Of a DNA stretch of 64,000 nucleotides, positions 1 through 12,616 are shown one piece after another (positions within the stretch are counted from its first letter, which is position 1; each line of letters opens with the position of its first letter). The DNA comes from Ciborinia camelliae. Taxonomy: Eukaryota; Ascomycota; Leotiomycetes; Helotiales; Sclerotiniaceae. The notes under the pieces were generated by a model, which did not search any database, was not told where the DNA came from, and worked only from the letters and a program-made list of their open reading frames with translations. The DNA is taken from contig JANPYM010000008.1 of the NCBI GenBank assembly GCA_025890175.1, positions 673,337 to 737,336 on the forward strand. The letters run 5' to 3'. A program made the position numbers and the translations under genes.

Positions 1-594
1 TAAATAATATAGTTTGAATATATTAAAGATTTAGAATATATAGGTAATAAATAGTAAAATAAAGTACAATAATAAATATATAAGTATTATTAATAATAAA
101 TATTATTAATTAATAATAAATAATATTTTAATTATATTATTAACAAACTATAATAGTATAAACAAAATCCAATTATTTTTTATTAATTATTTTAATTAAA
201 TTAATTCTTTTTTATTAATTATTTTAATTATTATTAAATTAATAATATTTAATAAAAATATTAAATAAATATATTTTTTATTAAAAAAAAATATTTAATT
301 TAATATTTATAATTTATTTATATTTTATTATATTTGAAATTTTAATTAAATATAAAATATTATAGATTTATATATATAATTTAATATATATTATAATAAA
401 TTTATAAATTATATTTAAATTTATAATATAATAAATTTAATAATTGTTTTGATATTAATAATAAATTAATATAAATTATATATTTGATTTTTTTTATATT
501 TATTTTAATATATATATTTAATTTAAAATATAAATTTGTATTAAAAAATATTAAAGAATTCTTTGATTTATTAATATTTCAAAAAAAAAAAAAA
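1..594. other. AT-rich block at left window edge
   Basis: The block is almost entirely A and T, with dense TpA steps and no open frame of note. It ends sharply in a run of 14 A at 581-594, after which composition becomes normal. The composition is what is expected of a RIP-degraded repeat. No terminal repeat is visible because the left end lies outside the window. Confidence 0.75.
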
Positions 595-2340
595 TTCGGT
601 TATTTATCTGATGTATAATGGTTTCTATAACCCTCCCCTTATTTCTAGGTATATTATACAAATACTTTCGTGGATTGGCATATATGTGCTGTGCTATGCG
701 TGCTGTAGGAGGTAGGTAGGTAGGTAGGTATGAAAAGAAGCGTGACGCCAGATGAGAAAAATGAAATCGGCGGAATCTGCAGAATGTGTACATACTGTAA
801 AACCTAACCCCCATCCGAACTATCCCACAGGGCTGTGAATCGTACCGTCCTGCAGATTTTCGAGATGGACGTGCTCCGTATGTATGTACATAGTTTGCCC
901 GACACGTCGATGGAAAAGATGGCAGGAAAGAAAGCGAAGAGTTGTACAACGAGTGGTGCGTGGGTAGTTGCATGTGGATGTTGTACCTTTGGTTACCTCT
1001 GTATCATTGACTAGAACATCTTCAGAGAAGATATTAAGGGATCTGGGTAACGACGGAGTACGGAGGCAGGAGAATAAAAAATACGATGGATGAACACAGA
1101 CACAGGTACAGACACGGCGCAAATAATGCCAAAAGAATTTCAGACAGACAAGGCAAGAAAGAATTCTGCCTTCAATATTTAGGCGGTGACAAGCAGATGG
1201 TGAAAATTAATTTGTGGTGATGTGATTGCCCAACATGATTGGCCAGAAATGAAGAAAATGGAGTAAGCAGTAGAAGATAAATTGTTGGCATGCGTATTTA
1301 ATGTCGCACCATGATGCAGTAATGCAAGAGCCGATGTGCATATTCTGTATTGTGCATGCATTAATTCGTGAATGCGTGCATATATAATATATTCCCTGTA
1401 GAAATTTGGGCATTGGTTGTCAGATTGACGTTCCATTTATGGAGTATGTATGCTGGCTGACATTGGCATTATTGGAGAACTTGGAGAATCCTCAAGGTTT
1501 TGATTCAGGGGATGACTGGTATGATGGATATGATTACTCGAGTATCAGCGGAGGGTGAGGACCGTTATCTTCTCGAGGCTCAGATGATAAGTATGATGTG
1601 ACATGACAACAAAGCAATGATGAGATGGGAAAATGGGGGAGGTGATCTATGTATGGGGAATGATGATCTGTGAGATGTAGATAGAGGGGATGCAAATGGT
1701 GACATTATTAGAGGGGGCCTCGAAGCCTAGAAGGGGAAGCTCGAGGAAGATGATGGGAGAGCTCGGTTCGCAATGATGTAGATGGATATCTCCTCGATCC
1801 CCAGGTGAAGGATGAAGGAAGCAAGATCCGATGATGGAAAGATAAGAAGGAAGAAGATATGGAGGTGGATTAAGATGCAATGGGAGAAGATGTGCTGGGA
1901 AACCAACAATCAAATTCGCAATCCTATCAATGCAACGAACGAACGAATGCGTTAGTTGTAGCCGATCCGAACCAGTGGGAAAATTAATAACTTTGAGTTC
2001 AGTCCGTGAACGAAGGATTGTGTATTTTGATTCTTGACCATCTGGGGAAAGGCTATCAAAGTTCCGGGGGGGTTAGAAGAGACGGCTGAGGAAGTAAGAA
2101 AAAGACTTGGTGCCCAGAGTGCACTGTGTATGAAGAAATGCAGAATGACAGCCTTATCAAAGCTACAGTACTGTGAGTTTTCTTTTTCTGCCAGCCGCCA
2201 AATCCAAATGTCCCTTGTATATAGCCGATCTTTTTTGAACAAGATATTTTGAAAGAGGGTGTGGTGTGGGGAATTATGCATGTAAAGCTGTGTCACTGTA
2301 CAGATTATAAATATGGCACAGCTTGATCTATATTAAAATG

Positions 2341-2937
2341 CTAAGTACTCCGTAGATGAACGTTGATAGGTAGGTATATTTTGCGAATGTACGGTTTGGA
2401 TTCGATGCAACTGAGCATTTTCTCATCTGACACATGACACATTACTCGAGTTGGCCAATGAATATCGAATTTTGATGACGGAAAGGATACTGTAGGTGAA
2501 TGAATATAGATGGGATGGTAATCTCTTACCGACCATTTCATAGGGGGGTTGCCGGAATTGTCTGTCATCTCATCCGAATCTGATGGTTCTTGAAAAGGAA
2601 TTATCGAATGGTAAATATCCGGATCCAAACCCGCGCAATGAATTCTTGTGAATAATAATGGGTTGAATGTAAGAGGATACCGAGGATACCGAAATTCGAA
2701 TCTCAACGATATAAAACTATTCCGAAATGAGATCGAATCTCCTTTCCCATTTGCCTCTCGTCCTCTTCGAAAAATTCTAGAAGAAAAAAATTCAAAGTAG
2801 GCTGCACCTAGAGACGGTATACCGGGATGTGCCCGTAGTACCGCAGGCGCTGAAAAGTTGTGATCCATTCCGTTCGTTCGCGAAACTAATTGTAAAGCTA
2901 AACCGAAATCAACGTTTGAAGTTTTTTTTTTTGGCAA
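2341..2937 (-). other. Unrecognised long open frame
   Basis: A 198-codon open stretch on the minus strand, longer than expected by chance in DNA of this composition. The first in-frame ATG is at 2868. The frame also stays open upstream for about 35 codons without an ATG. A possible intron with a GTAAGA donor and CTACAG acceptor lies inside it near 2488-2528. I recognise no domain, and no convincing upstream exon supplies a start. It could be a fragment of a real gene, a decayed gene or chance. Confidence 0.2.
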
Positions 2938-5094
2938 AATAGCTGAGATTTCATTGGTTTGTTTGATTGATGCCGGTGGATTAAGAGTTTGAGGGTTTCG
3001 GGGTTGACGAGACGACGATGAAGAAAAATAGCTCGGGCTCTAGGGGGAGCCTTGCAATAAATATGGATTGAGCTTTACATTGAGGGGTCTGACTGTTTGA
3101 CGTTATGGAATTACTATCAGGTATTTGTACTTCATACGAATGGTTCCCAGGGGAGTAGGTACCGGTAGATTGATGATTGTGGTTTGAACGGTGCGGTTGA
3201 GTGAGATCTTGTGTCCTTTCAATTCGATAGAGGAGCAGAAGTGAAACCATTGCTAATGGTTACTCTTTCTTATGCATCTGTACTCAAGTCAGTAGGTACA
3301 TAGAATTAGAGACCTAGTAGCTCTAGAATGGCATCAACATCTAATTGCCCACTAGACTCTAGTATAAAAGAAAGTTTAGTCACTATTTCCTCGGTAGTCC
3401 TCGGTGGCGTTTATGAATCATGGCACTACTGGCTTTCACGTATATAATAGATAGGAGGTAGTTCGAGTGCGCTACTTTTAGTTTAGATCGGATCTCAAAG
3501 TGATCAACCTTTTGCTTCTTGGAATGTCCAACAGAGTTTGTATGCCAAAGTTATATCCCTCCTCTCTTTCAGGGAATATCCCCTCAAGTACATTACATTG
3601 CCACGAGCCAATATCCATAAATAATATAGAGGGACTCACGATTCATGTGGATTGTCATCATTCCTCTCAACCACTTGTATCTCTGCTTCAAATGATTATT
3701 GAGGATATATCGAGAATTCCTCTCCACCAGACCCTGCATTGAAATTCGGTAGGAATTCGTTAAAGCGTGATCCCTGATGAAGGATGGAAGTTTTCGGCAT
3801 GATTTCTTTTCATGTCCTAAAAGTTTTCTCAACAGATGAAGTTGCCATCTCGTTACAAATGATAATGGATATTGGACCCCTAAAACCAAGCGGACGAAGC
3901 TAGTAAATTTTTGACTTTATTGAAAGATTACAAAGATTACCAATGGTTGTTTGAAAATGGATGGATTTTGATGTAATTCTCAAGTGTTGTTGATTATTCT
4001 AGTATTTTAGCCAAAGATAGATCTGGACTCGGAACATCTCTGATCGAGCCGCCCCTGTCCGTGACAACCTTTGTATGTAATCTTAGGTTGCTATCATTTT
4101 TATTTCTCTTACTCATTTCGGACAATAATGAGTGTATTAACGGTATATAGTAAGTATACTGCAGTCTGCTGCCCCCTAGATTGAATTCATTACCTAGGGA
4201 GTAGTTAGAAGGTAGATTGGAATTGAGGTCAATGTTATTAGATTAGATTAATTCCATGAATACATTAACTAATTCTTACTTTTTACCTGATTCTCTCATG
4301 ATCATCTATCATTCATTATTCCTATGGCCGCGCCGCAATTCCTCTACTATTCATCAGAGGTATCTATCACCTACTGGGTAATAAATGTAGGATGCGGTTG
4401 TATCCTCCTCCTCCTCCTATTATTTCAATACAATTCTATATTATTATTTTAAAACATCAATGATCACTCACTTCTCACTTCTCATCCCTCCAACTTGTCC
4501 ATTTATCTCTCTCTCTCTTATCAATATTATTTATCGAGATTTCCCAAATCAAATGAAAAGCTCCCCTCCCTTTTCCTCCCCTCCCCTCCCCTTACCGCCT
4601 TGAACTTGGTTCAACGAGAGACCCGTTTCAGCTAACCCGGTCAGAACCAACCAAAATCCGCCATCATGAGAAAGTGGAATGAAAGGAAAGAAAAAATATT
4701 GTAAAACTTGCCAACCTCTTACCTGGAATCCCCAGTTCTTTCTTGTGTCACCGCACCACGCCATCTGTTGCATTCCGAAGGTCCCTGTATCCAATTAAAA
4801 TCCGTCTAATCAATTAACCCGTCACTACGAAGATCATATTGCAGGAACAACAAACCTTTTAGACCCCTTCTTCGTCAGATTTCCATTTCCCCGTTGCGAA
4901 ACTACCTAGGCAATAATTCCCAAATTAATAATAATATTCCCTTCCCACCTTCCCACCTTGACTCAACTTAAACTCACCTGCAACTCAATTCAACTCCCTT
5001 GGCCAACAATAATTTACAAGAAAAGAAAGGAAAAAAAACATACATACATACAAACAGACATACATACCCGCATACATACAACGAACTTCAACAT

Positions 5095-5128
5095 CGCCAT
5101 TCGCCATTCGCCATTCGCCATTCGCCAT
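5095..5128. repeat. Heptamer tandem repeat in GDS1 leader
   Basis: About 4.7 tandem copies of CGCCATT lie 84-117 bases upstream of the GDS1-like start codon, just after a CATA-rich tract. They are probably in the 5' untranslated leader. No function can be inferred. Confidence 0.85.
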
Positions 5129-5211
5129 CTATTTTCTATTGACAATTCCTCTCCCCTCGCAACAAATAATCTTTTAAATTATTCTTATTCACTTGTAAAT
5201 CCTAAATAATA

Positions 5212-6474
5212 ATGCCTTATGATACTCGTCGGAAATCATTGTATTTGCCAGATCTAGGCATAGAGTTACCACAAACTCACGCGTCAAAAGCGGCCGCGCG
5301 ACTTTCACCGCCTTCAACGGCGACGACGCCGACATCAGAACAGCAAGCTTTGAAAAAAATGAAACGCTCCCGTGAACGTTCATTTTCAACCTCACCACCA
5401 CCAAAACGTGTGCTGATCAAATTTGAATCTAACTCACCACCTTCACCACCACTTTCCGAAGTCGACGTCAAAGTCGAGGATGATGTGAAAGTCAAAGTTG
5501 AAGAAGTCAAAACTGAAGAGATTGACTTCGAAGGAATAAACGACGAAATTGTCGAAGGGGTGATCATTCAATTACAAAAAACTGCCAATAGACCTCATTT
5601 GGTTAAGGAACTCGCTGCTATTTTGTCCCGGAATGTCAAGATCGTGGAACAGTAAGTTCAAAACTATCGCGGTTCAATGCGTCAACCATCAAAAATTTGA
5701 AACTAATAACAAAATAGATCTGCCAACCCATCCGCGATTATTTCCTCACGACTATCTACTTATTTAAAGAGACCATGGAGCGCGTCATCACCTTGTCCTG
5801 TGGGAAAAGAGCTGGAAACCGTACACCCGAGAAGGACTTACTTTTATTTGACGACTTACCCACATCAACCAATTCCAGACCCATCACAATTTCCTCAACG
5901 AACGATTATTTCTCCATCTATATCAAGCGCAGAATCAACGAACGATGAAATGGATCGGGCCAGGTACCGTTCTCTATCACCCGAAGTCGACCTATCTTCC
6001 GAGGAATACGACGATGAAGATTCGATTACACCCCCAACTCCAACTGGTTCCTTTTCCGGTCGGCTGGAACGTCCCGTGAGGAATAATCGTGCTTCCTCCG
6101 TGGGTCTCGAGAAAGACGAGAAGGAATTCACACAAGCAGCTCGTGGAATGCAAAAGAGAAAATTCAGTGGCGAAACCCCATCGGATCTGGCGAAACCATC
6201 AGAAATGACGGATATGTCAGGCACCCCGATGAAAACGACGGAATCTGATCCTTTTTTCGAAGGAGGCCGAGGTCTAAGTATCTTGAATACGGCGGCGGTC
6301 GTCAATAGCCCCGCAATGAAACCTGCTTTCCCATCGAAAAAATCATGGGACGTGGCTGTGGAAACACCATATGCGGATCTTCCAGTCTGGAAGATGGAGA
6401 CGCTGGATTGGGATACGAGAAGTCCGGAAACTATCGAGTTGGATGAATTAGACGGCATGCTTGATGATTTCTAG
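5212..6474 (+). CDS. gds1: GDS1-like winged-helix nuclear protein
   Basis: Two exons, 5212-5651 and 5718-6474, give 398 aa. The intron (66 nt) has a GTAAGT donor, an ACTAATAAC branch region and a TAG acceptor, and splicing joins a split Gln codon. The N-terminus MPYDTRRKSL is the conserved start of fungal GDS1 homologues. A basic Ser/Pro segment (residues about 45-80) is followed by an acidic Val/Lys/Glu segment (85-105). The conserved domain at about residues 110-195 crosses the splice junction and has the helix-rich pattern of the GDS1 winged helix. The C-terminal half is acidic, Ser/Thr/Pro-rich and probably disordered. Yeast GDS1 is linked to nuclear control of mitochondrial function; the biochemical role is poorly defined, and DNA binding is inferred from the fold. 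Confidence 0.88.
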
Positions 6475-6907
6475 AGGAGTCCTTTGGACCCTTGATTCTT
6501 TTTTTACGATTATACGCACACGAATGATCCTACTAGTAGTTGGATCGAGGGTCTTGGACTCTATTGTACAAAAATGTTTTTTTATCACTTGAGATTTCTG
6601 TTTGGGGAGTTGTACGATTTGTTTGTTAGAAGAGATGGAAAGACGGATGAATGGATAGGAAAACGCGCCAAGACAAAAGGAAAGACAAAACACGATCCAT
6701 TATGGGGTTCACGGGATATTTTGGAGGCACTCTCGTTTCTCACACGCGATACTGTTTTAAGTCGGGGTTGTTTTTGCGATGGTGTTGAGGATGGCGGGTT
6801 TTTTTTTTCTTGCGCGTTAGGTCTTTATTTTGTCATTTTACAGGTACCGTTTCATGACTCGAGATAAGTGGGGATGAGTGGGGGATGGATTGGGATGTAG
6901 TCTGGTC
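6475..6907. other. 3' flank of GDS1-like gene
   Basis: No gene recognised. The stretch holds the presumptive 3' untranslated region and terminator of the GDS1-like gene, then runs into the left copy of the 1.75-kb duplication. Confidence 0.5.
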
Positions 6908-8658
6908 CCCGAGCTCTTGCAAGCCTCCCACAAGACGGATTATTGGGATGCGGAATATGGGATGGATTGGAGCGGATAAGATCAGATGAGTTAAGAACTT
7001 AAGATGAGATGATGATAAACTTGTACACCGAAACCTATCCATCGGGATATTTCTAGTTATCCTTAGGTACAATATACAGATCTGGAATTTGCCTTCCGCG
7101 GGTCCCTCCCTACCTCCCTCGTCATGAACCAAATATTTAACCTTTTGTATCACGTGCCACTATCCACTTTTGTCACCATCCAAATCCGATTCTCCCCGAT
7201 CATTTCATTTTCATTTCCTCTCCGTTTCCTTCCTACCTTTTCCGACGTAGACCCTCCTCGGTGGGAAAAAAAACATCTTCAATAATAACCTTGGAAGCTT
7301 GGAATGGTTGGGTTTTCATTATTGCTGACTCGAGAGATGGGATGGGATGGGGTGTCTTATCTTACTTATCTTACGCTTCCTTACTTTGCCTTGCTTTACC
7401 TTAACTTACCTTAACTTACCTAAGGATCATTCTTCGTATTAGCATTAGCATTATTTAGTGTTAGCATTAGGTACCTTACCATTAACATTTGTTATATGGA
7501 TACCTCGAGAATGAATCTGAATCTCATGCGTGGGATGGAATGCAAGAAAGAATATGGATGTCATGTCTAGGCAGGCCCCTGCTTAGGTAGGTACCTAGTG
7601 AATGCCATGTAGGGAGTCACGTGATCTTCTGAAAATAATGCTGAAGAGGAAAGATAGTTCTTTTATCTGATTATAATTATAGGTCTTAGATTGAAATGAT
7701 GTTCTTGGTGTTGTATGTATGTATGTATGTATGTATGTGCTTGATGGGATGTTTGGAATTCTTGTTTTGGTTTTGGTTTTGGTTTTGGTTTTTATATGGG
7801 ATGGAGGGAGGGAGGGAGGGATGGAGGGATATCTTGGTAATGATAGGTATTGTGTTCAATTGGATGGCATGGGATTCTGATTTTACTTGTGAATTGTGGA
7901 TTTGTGGATTGTAGATTTATGGATGGGTTTTGGTGGTATATAGGTAGGTAGGTAGGTAGGTATACTATGGATGGTTGATTGATGGAATAAGATGGGAGGA
8001 TTATTTGGAGATGAAATCTAGATATTTACTAGGTACTTATAGATGACGAGGAAGAGGCGAAGGGGAGGAGATATTTATTATTACTATATGTGGGATGTGA
8101 GTATTATTTTCATCAGTTTTCCTTCCTCGCCTAGCTTATTGTAGATTTTTTGTTTGGTATGGAAGGAGGATTCTATGATAGGGGGACGAAGGATCTTGAA
8201 TGAGATGAGATAGATGGATATGGTAATCTTATGCAATAATACCCCATGGTAGAAATTTCCTTTGGTTATTTGAAACAGCTGATAGTGGGTTGGTTGTAGA
8301 GCGGAATAGAGAAGAGCGAATGGGGGGCTTATAGAGCGTTTTGTGTTTTGGAAGTGGGAGTGGAGGTGGAGGTGGAGGAGGGGGATTACTTTGGGATTGT
8401 GGGGTCATGATTTTGAGGGTTTGGGGTAAAAGGATAGAGGGAGAAAGAAACCTGGAAGTGGAAGAGGAGGGGTTATAAAACCACACTTCTCTACAGATGT
8501 GTTTGTGTAAATACCGAATCCTCTGCGACAAGGATCCAAAGGGGGTTGGGAATACCGGAGCGTTTTGAGGCTATATTTTGGGACCTGGGGGCTTTCCTGG
8601 GTTTGAGGCATATTTCAGTGATTTGTGCTATGCGTCCATTTTCGAATCTTTTGTTTTT
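6908..8658. repeat. Left copy of 1.75-kb direct duplication
   Basis: This 1751-base segment recurs at 8669-10420 (1752 bases). The only difference I found is one extra G in a G-run (7924-7927 versus 9685-9689). The copy ends exactly at the N gap and its partner begins exactly on the other side. The segment is non-coding by appearance and contains TATG, TTTTGG, GGGA and TAGG microsatellites and GGA-rich purine tracts. The geometry is that of two contig ends that overlap but were not merged. Confidence 0.95.
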
Positions 8659-8668
8659 NNNNNNNNNN
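8659..8668. other. Assembly gap (10 N)
   Basis: Ten N bases separate the two copies of the 1.75-kb repeat. The size is a placeholder, not a measured gap. Confidence 0.99.
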
Positions 8669-10420
8669 CCCGAGCTCTTGCAAGCCTCCCACAAGACGGA
8701 TTATTGGGATGCGGAATATGGGATGGATTGGAGCGGATAAGATCAGATGAGTTAAGAACTTAAGATGAGATGATGATAAACTTGTACACCGAAACCTATC
8801 CATCGGGATATTTCTAGTTATCCTTAGGTACAATATACAGATCTGGAATTTGCCTTCCGCGGGTCCCTCCCTACCTCCCTCGTCATGAACCAAATATTTA
8901 ACCTTTTGTATCACGTGCCACTATCCACTTTTGTCACCATCCAAATCCGATTCTCCCCGATCATTTCATTTTCATTTCCTCTCCGTTTCCTTCCTACCTT
9001 TTCCGACGTAGACCCTCCTCGGTGGGAAAAAAAACATCTTCAATAATAACCTTGGAAGCTTGGAATGGTTGGGTTTTCATTATTGCTGACTCGAGAGATG
9101 GGATGGGATGGGGTGTCTTATCTTACTTATCTTACGCTTCCTTACTTTGCCTTGCTTTACCTTAACTTACCTTAACTTACCTAAGGATCATTCTTCGTAT
9201 TAGCATTAGCATTATTTAGTGTTAGCATTAGGTACCTTACCATTAACATTTGTTATATGGATACCTCGAGAATGAATCTGAATCTCATGCGTGGGATGGA
9301 ATGCAAGAAAGAATATGGATGTCATGTCTAGGCAGGCCCCTGCTTAGGTAGGTACCTAGTGAATGCCATGTAGGGAGTCACGTGATCTTCTGAAAATAAT
9401 GCTGAAGAGGAAAGATAGTTCTTTTATCTGATTATAATTATAGGTCTTAGATTGAAATGATGTTCTTGGTGTTGTATGTATGTATGTATGTATGTATGTG
9501 CTTGATGGGATGTTTGGAATTCTTGTTTTGGTTTTGGTTTTGGTTTTGGTTTTTATATGGGATGGAGGGAGGGAGGGAGGGATGGAGGGATATCTTGGTA
9601 ATGATAGGTATTGTGTTCAATTGGATGGCATGGGATTCTGATTTTACTTGTGAATTGTGGATTTGTGGATTGTAGATTTATGGATGGGGTTTTGGTGGTA
9701 TATAGGTAGGTAGGTAGGTAGGTATACTATGGATGGTTGATTGATGGAATAAGATGGGAGGATTATTTGGAGATGAAATCTAGATATTTACTAGGTACTT
9801 ATAGATGACGAGGAAGAGGCGAAGGGGAGGAGATATTTATTATTACTATATGTGGGATGTGAGTATTATTTTCATCAGTTTTCCTTCCTCGCCTAGCTTA
9901 TTGTAGATTTTTTGTTTGGTATGGAAGGAGGATTCTATGATAGGGGGACGAAGGATCTTGAATGAGATGAGATAGATGGATATGGTAATCTTATGCAATA
10001 ATACCCCATGGTAGAAATTTCCTTTGGTTATTTGAAACAGCTGATAGTGGGTTGGTTGTAGAGCGGAATAGAGAAGAGCGAATGGGGGGCTTATAGAGCG
10101 TTTTGTGTTTTGGAAGTGGGAGTGGAGGTGGAGGTGGAGGAGGGGGATTACTTTGGGATTGTGGGGTCATGATTTTGAGGGTTTGGGGTAAAAGGATAGA
10201 GGGAGAAAGAAACCTGGAAGTGGAAGAGGAGGGGTTATAAAACCACACTTCTCTACAGATGTGTTTGTGTAAATACCGAATCCTCTGCGACAAGGATCCA
10301 AAGGGGGTTGGGAATACCGGAGCGTTTTGAGGCTATATTTTGGGACCTGGGGGCTTTCCTGGGTTTGAGGCATATTTCAGTGATTTGTGCTATGCGTCCA
10401 TTTTCGAATCTTTTGTTTTT
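8669..10420. repeat. Right copy of 1.75-kb direct duplication
   Basis: Near-identical to 6908-8658. It continues at 10421 into unique sequence, which is where the left copy stops at the gap. If the two are one locus, about 1.76 kb of this scaffold is artificial. Confidence 0.95.
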
Positions 10421-12324
10421 TCTGTTGTCTAGTGGCTACTTTCATCGTCAGTTAGGGTAGGGGTTTGTCTTGTCATTATCATTATCACTATCATCTCCAT
10501 ACAACATTCTAAACTTTTTTTACCGGGTATTAGGATGCCATGCTTGGTTGGATACAGGGGAGGTTGGAAGATCCTGTTGAGTGCAATTTGGATATTACAT
10601 CTATTAAACTCAACGACAAGTTTGAGGAATATTTTGGGTGTTTTCATGGGGATATTCGGGGTTTATATACCGAGATATGTGATTTCTGGGAAGTGCTAGG
10701 GGTACGACTGGATTTGGGTTGGGCTGTGATTGAGTGAGCCAAGGCCTGTTGGTTATTCTCACACTCAACAGTTGAGCCTAGATTAAGAACAAAAAGGCCT
10801 ACGTGATCTCTATGAAAAGGCTTTTGGGATATTGATTTTACCTTAAGATCGTATTCACAAAGTATAGAATCTCTTTTAAGAGTGGTATCTGTATGACATG
10901 ATATGTTACTATCTAGTGTTAGTAGGATCTCTGGTTGGTATTTGAATATGTTTGTGGGGAAAGAAAATGGGCATGGAATGAGGAGTAAAATATAAAATAA
11001 TAAGAATGGGAATATAATGATAGCGGTGATGAAGCTAATAATGTTAGCCTGTATTTTAATCACCGCCGTCATATCAATTATCATCACCATCGTTGGATTT
11101 TACCCCATTACTCAAACCCTTCAATAAACCCCCTACTCAGACCCTCATTACATCACCTCACCTAGTTTTCTCTTCCAATTAGTGAAGCTCATATCAGACA
11201 TAGACTGGGTTTCGCAATCTTCCTATACAATTTTGTGGAAAGAATTTCAGTGTTCTTTGCCCAATTTAAAAGAAATCAAGGGACTGCTTTATATACCTAC
11301 CTGCACTACCATTTATGCGCTATGAGAAGGATTAAAATGTGAATAATCCGGGAGTGATTTACTGGTTAGGTACACTCTGTCATGTATCATTGAGTATTCC
11401 AAAAATAGTCTCTCTCGCCTCCAATCTTCACTAGCCCCCGCTATTTCTTTTTTTTTCTGCAAATCAAAGTTACTATAGAACCGACATACTTCCCGCCAAT
11501 CAATACCATATCCATACCAAAAATACGTGGTCGGCTTTGAAAAGAAGTTGACAATCACTAGGGACTGAGCTTCTTGGTAGAACTGTGAGTTAGCCTGTAA
11601 GTTCCCTCCGCTCTGTAGTTCAGATGCACGGGGTGATTTCTACATCATCTTTCCTTGGTTATCTTTGGCGGGGAGCTGCGGGGGTATGTTCTCATTATTC
11701 TCTTTTTTGGTTGTTGCCATTGAGATACTGCATTGTTGGTTATTTATGGAACTTCATTGTCATTAAAGGGTTGCCGTTTTATTATTTACATTGCCCTGTT
11801 CTCTGAATTTTCGGTATTAAAAGCAAAGAAATTAAGATTAAGAGGCTCCGTTGAGGGTCTTGAACTATGAAAACAGGTATCAATGGGTACTGATTATTTT
11901 GGTTCTGGGAGTTGTGCAATTCTCGTTTTGGCTTGAAGACTTCAACCACACTATTGGTCTCTAAGCAGAAGTGGTGGATGGACTTTTATATTTAATTGGA
12001 TGGGATTGAGCTTAGTGCATGAGAGCCGGTATATGTGGGACAACGGTTGAGAATAAAATAAATGATTTAGTGAATGGTGAATAACCATCTACCTCCTCTG
12101 TCACCACTCCACTTCACCTCATTTACTCGGTCAAAACTTTGCCGAGACGCATGTTTATAAAAGAACCTCTCTGATAGATTTGAAAGGATACATTCATGCG
12201 CATATGGGTGTCATACGCGTCACATAGGATCATGAAAGTGAAATCGTAGATATGCAATCTGATAAAAGAACTATGCTGAAGAGGAAAGGATCCTCTTGGA
12301 AAGAACACTATCTAATATAGACGT
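10421..12324. other. Intergenic stretch without recognised gene
   Basis: Moderate AT content with scattered short open frames on both strands, none with a recognisable domain or convincing splice structure. Nothing else supported. Confidence 0.5.
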
Positions 12325-12355
12325 TGATCATGTGACCATGGTGGTCACATGATCA
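12325..12355. promoter_or_regulatory. Near-perfect palindrome with CATGTGAC arms
   Basis: Two 14-base arms (TGATCATGTGACCA and its exact reverse complement) flank a 3-base centre. A CACGTG E-box follows within 8 bases (12358-12363), and another CACGTG lies at 12773-12778 beyond the MITE and AT-rich block. It could be a paired site for a bHLH-type regulator, or a remnant of a mobile-element end. Confidence 0.6.
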
Positions 12356-12410
12356 ATCACGTGACTGTCATACTAGGCAGGGGCCTTGGCGTGACAATGG
12401 GAAAGAAATA

Positions 12411-12614
12411 CTATAGTGGGCAAACCCACAGAGCCTGAAACGTATTTTTTTATTTTTAAAATATTTATAATAATTATATATTAGTATATATTACATTTTA
12501 ATTTTAATTTTATTTTTTATTTTTATTTTCTTTTTTAATACTAATATATAATTATTATAAATATTTTAAAAATAAAAAAATACGTTTTAAACTCTATAGG
12601 TTTACCCACTATAG
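12411..12614. mobile_element. 204-bp MITE, Tc1/mariner-type ends, RIP-scarred
   Basis: Arms of 77 bases at 12411-12487 and 12538-12614 are inverted repeats starting CTATAGTGGG. They are flanked by a TA dinucleotide on both sides (12409-12410 and 12615-12616), the target duplication of Tc1/mariner elements. The arms match at 71 of 77 positions. All six differences are C-to-T or G-to-A in the right arm, and four are in CpA/TpG context. The 50-base centre is AT-rich and non-coding. This is a non-autonomous element needing a transposase in trans. Confidence 0.85.
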
Positions 12615-12616
12615 TA

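Larger units (their letters stand above)
595..5211. other. Intergenic region upstream of GDS1-like gene
   Basis: No recognised gene. A short (TAGG)n tract lies near 709-728. The last 300 bases look like the leader and promoter of the downstream gene: pyrimidine-rich stretches near 4560-4590 and 4930-4960, CATA repeats near 5040-5085, and a heptamer repeat at 5095-5128. Several open frames exist on the minus strand between 1.6 and 3.3 kb; the longest is listed separately. Confidence 0.6.

Noticed and set aside
6908..10420. True segmental duplication carrying paired small genes
   Set aside because: The junction coincides exactly with an N gap and the copies are nearly identical, so an assembly overlap is the simpler explanation. 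The short frames inside come from microsatellites.
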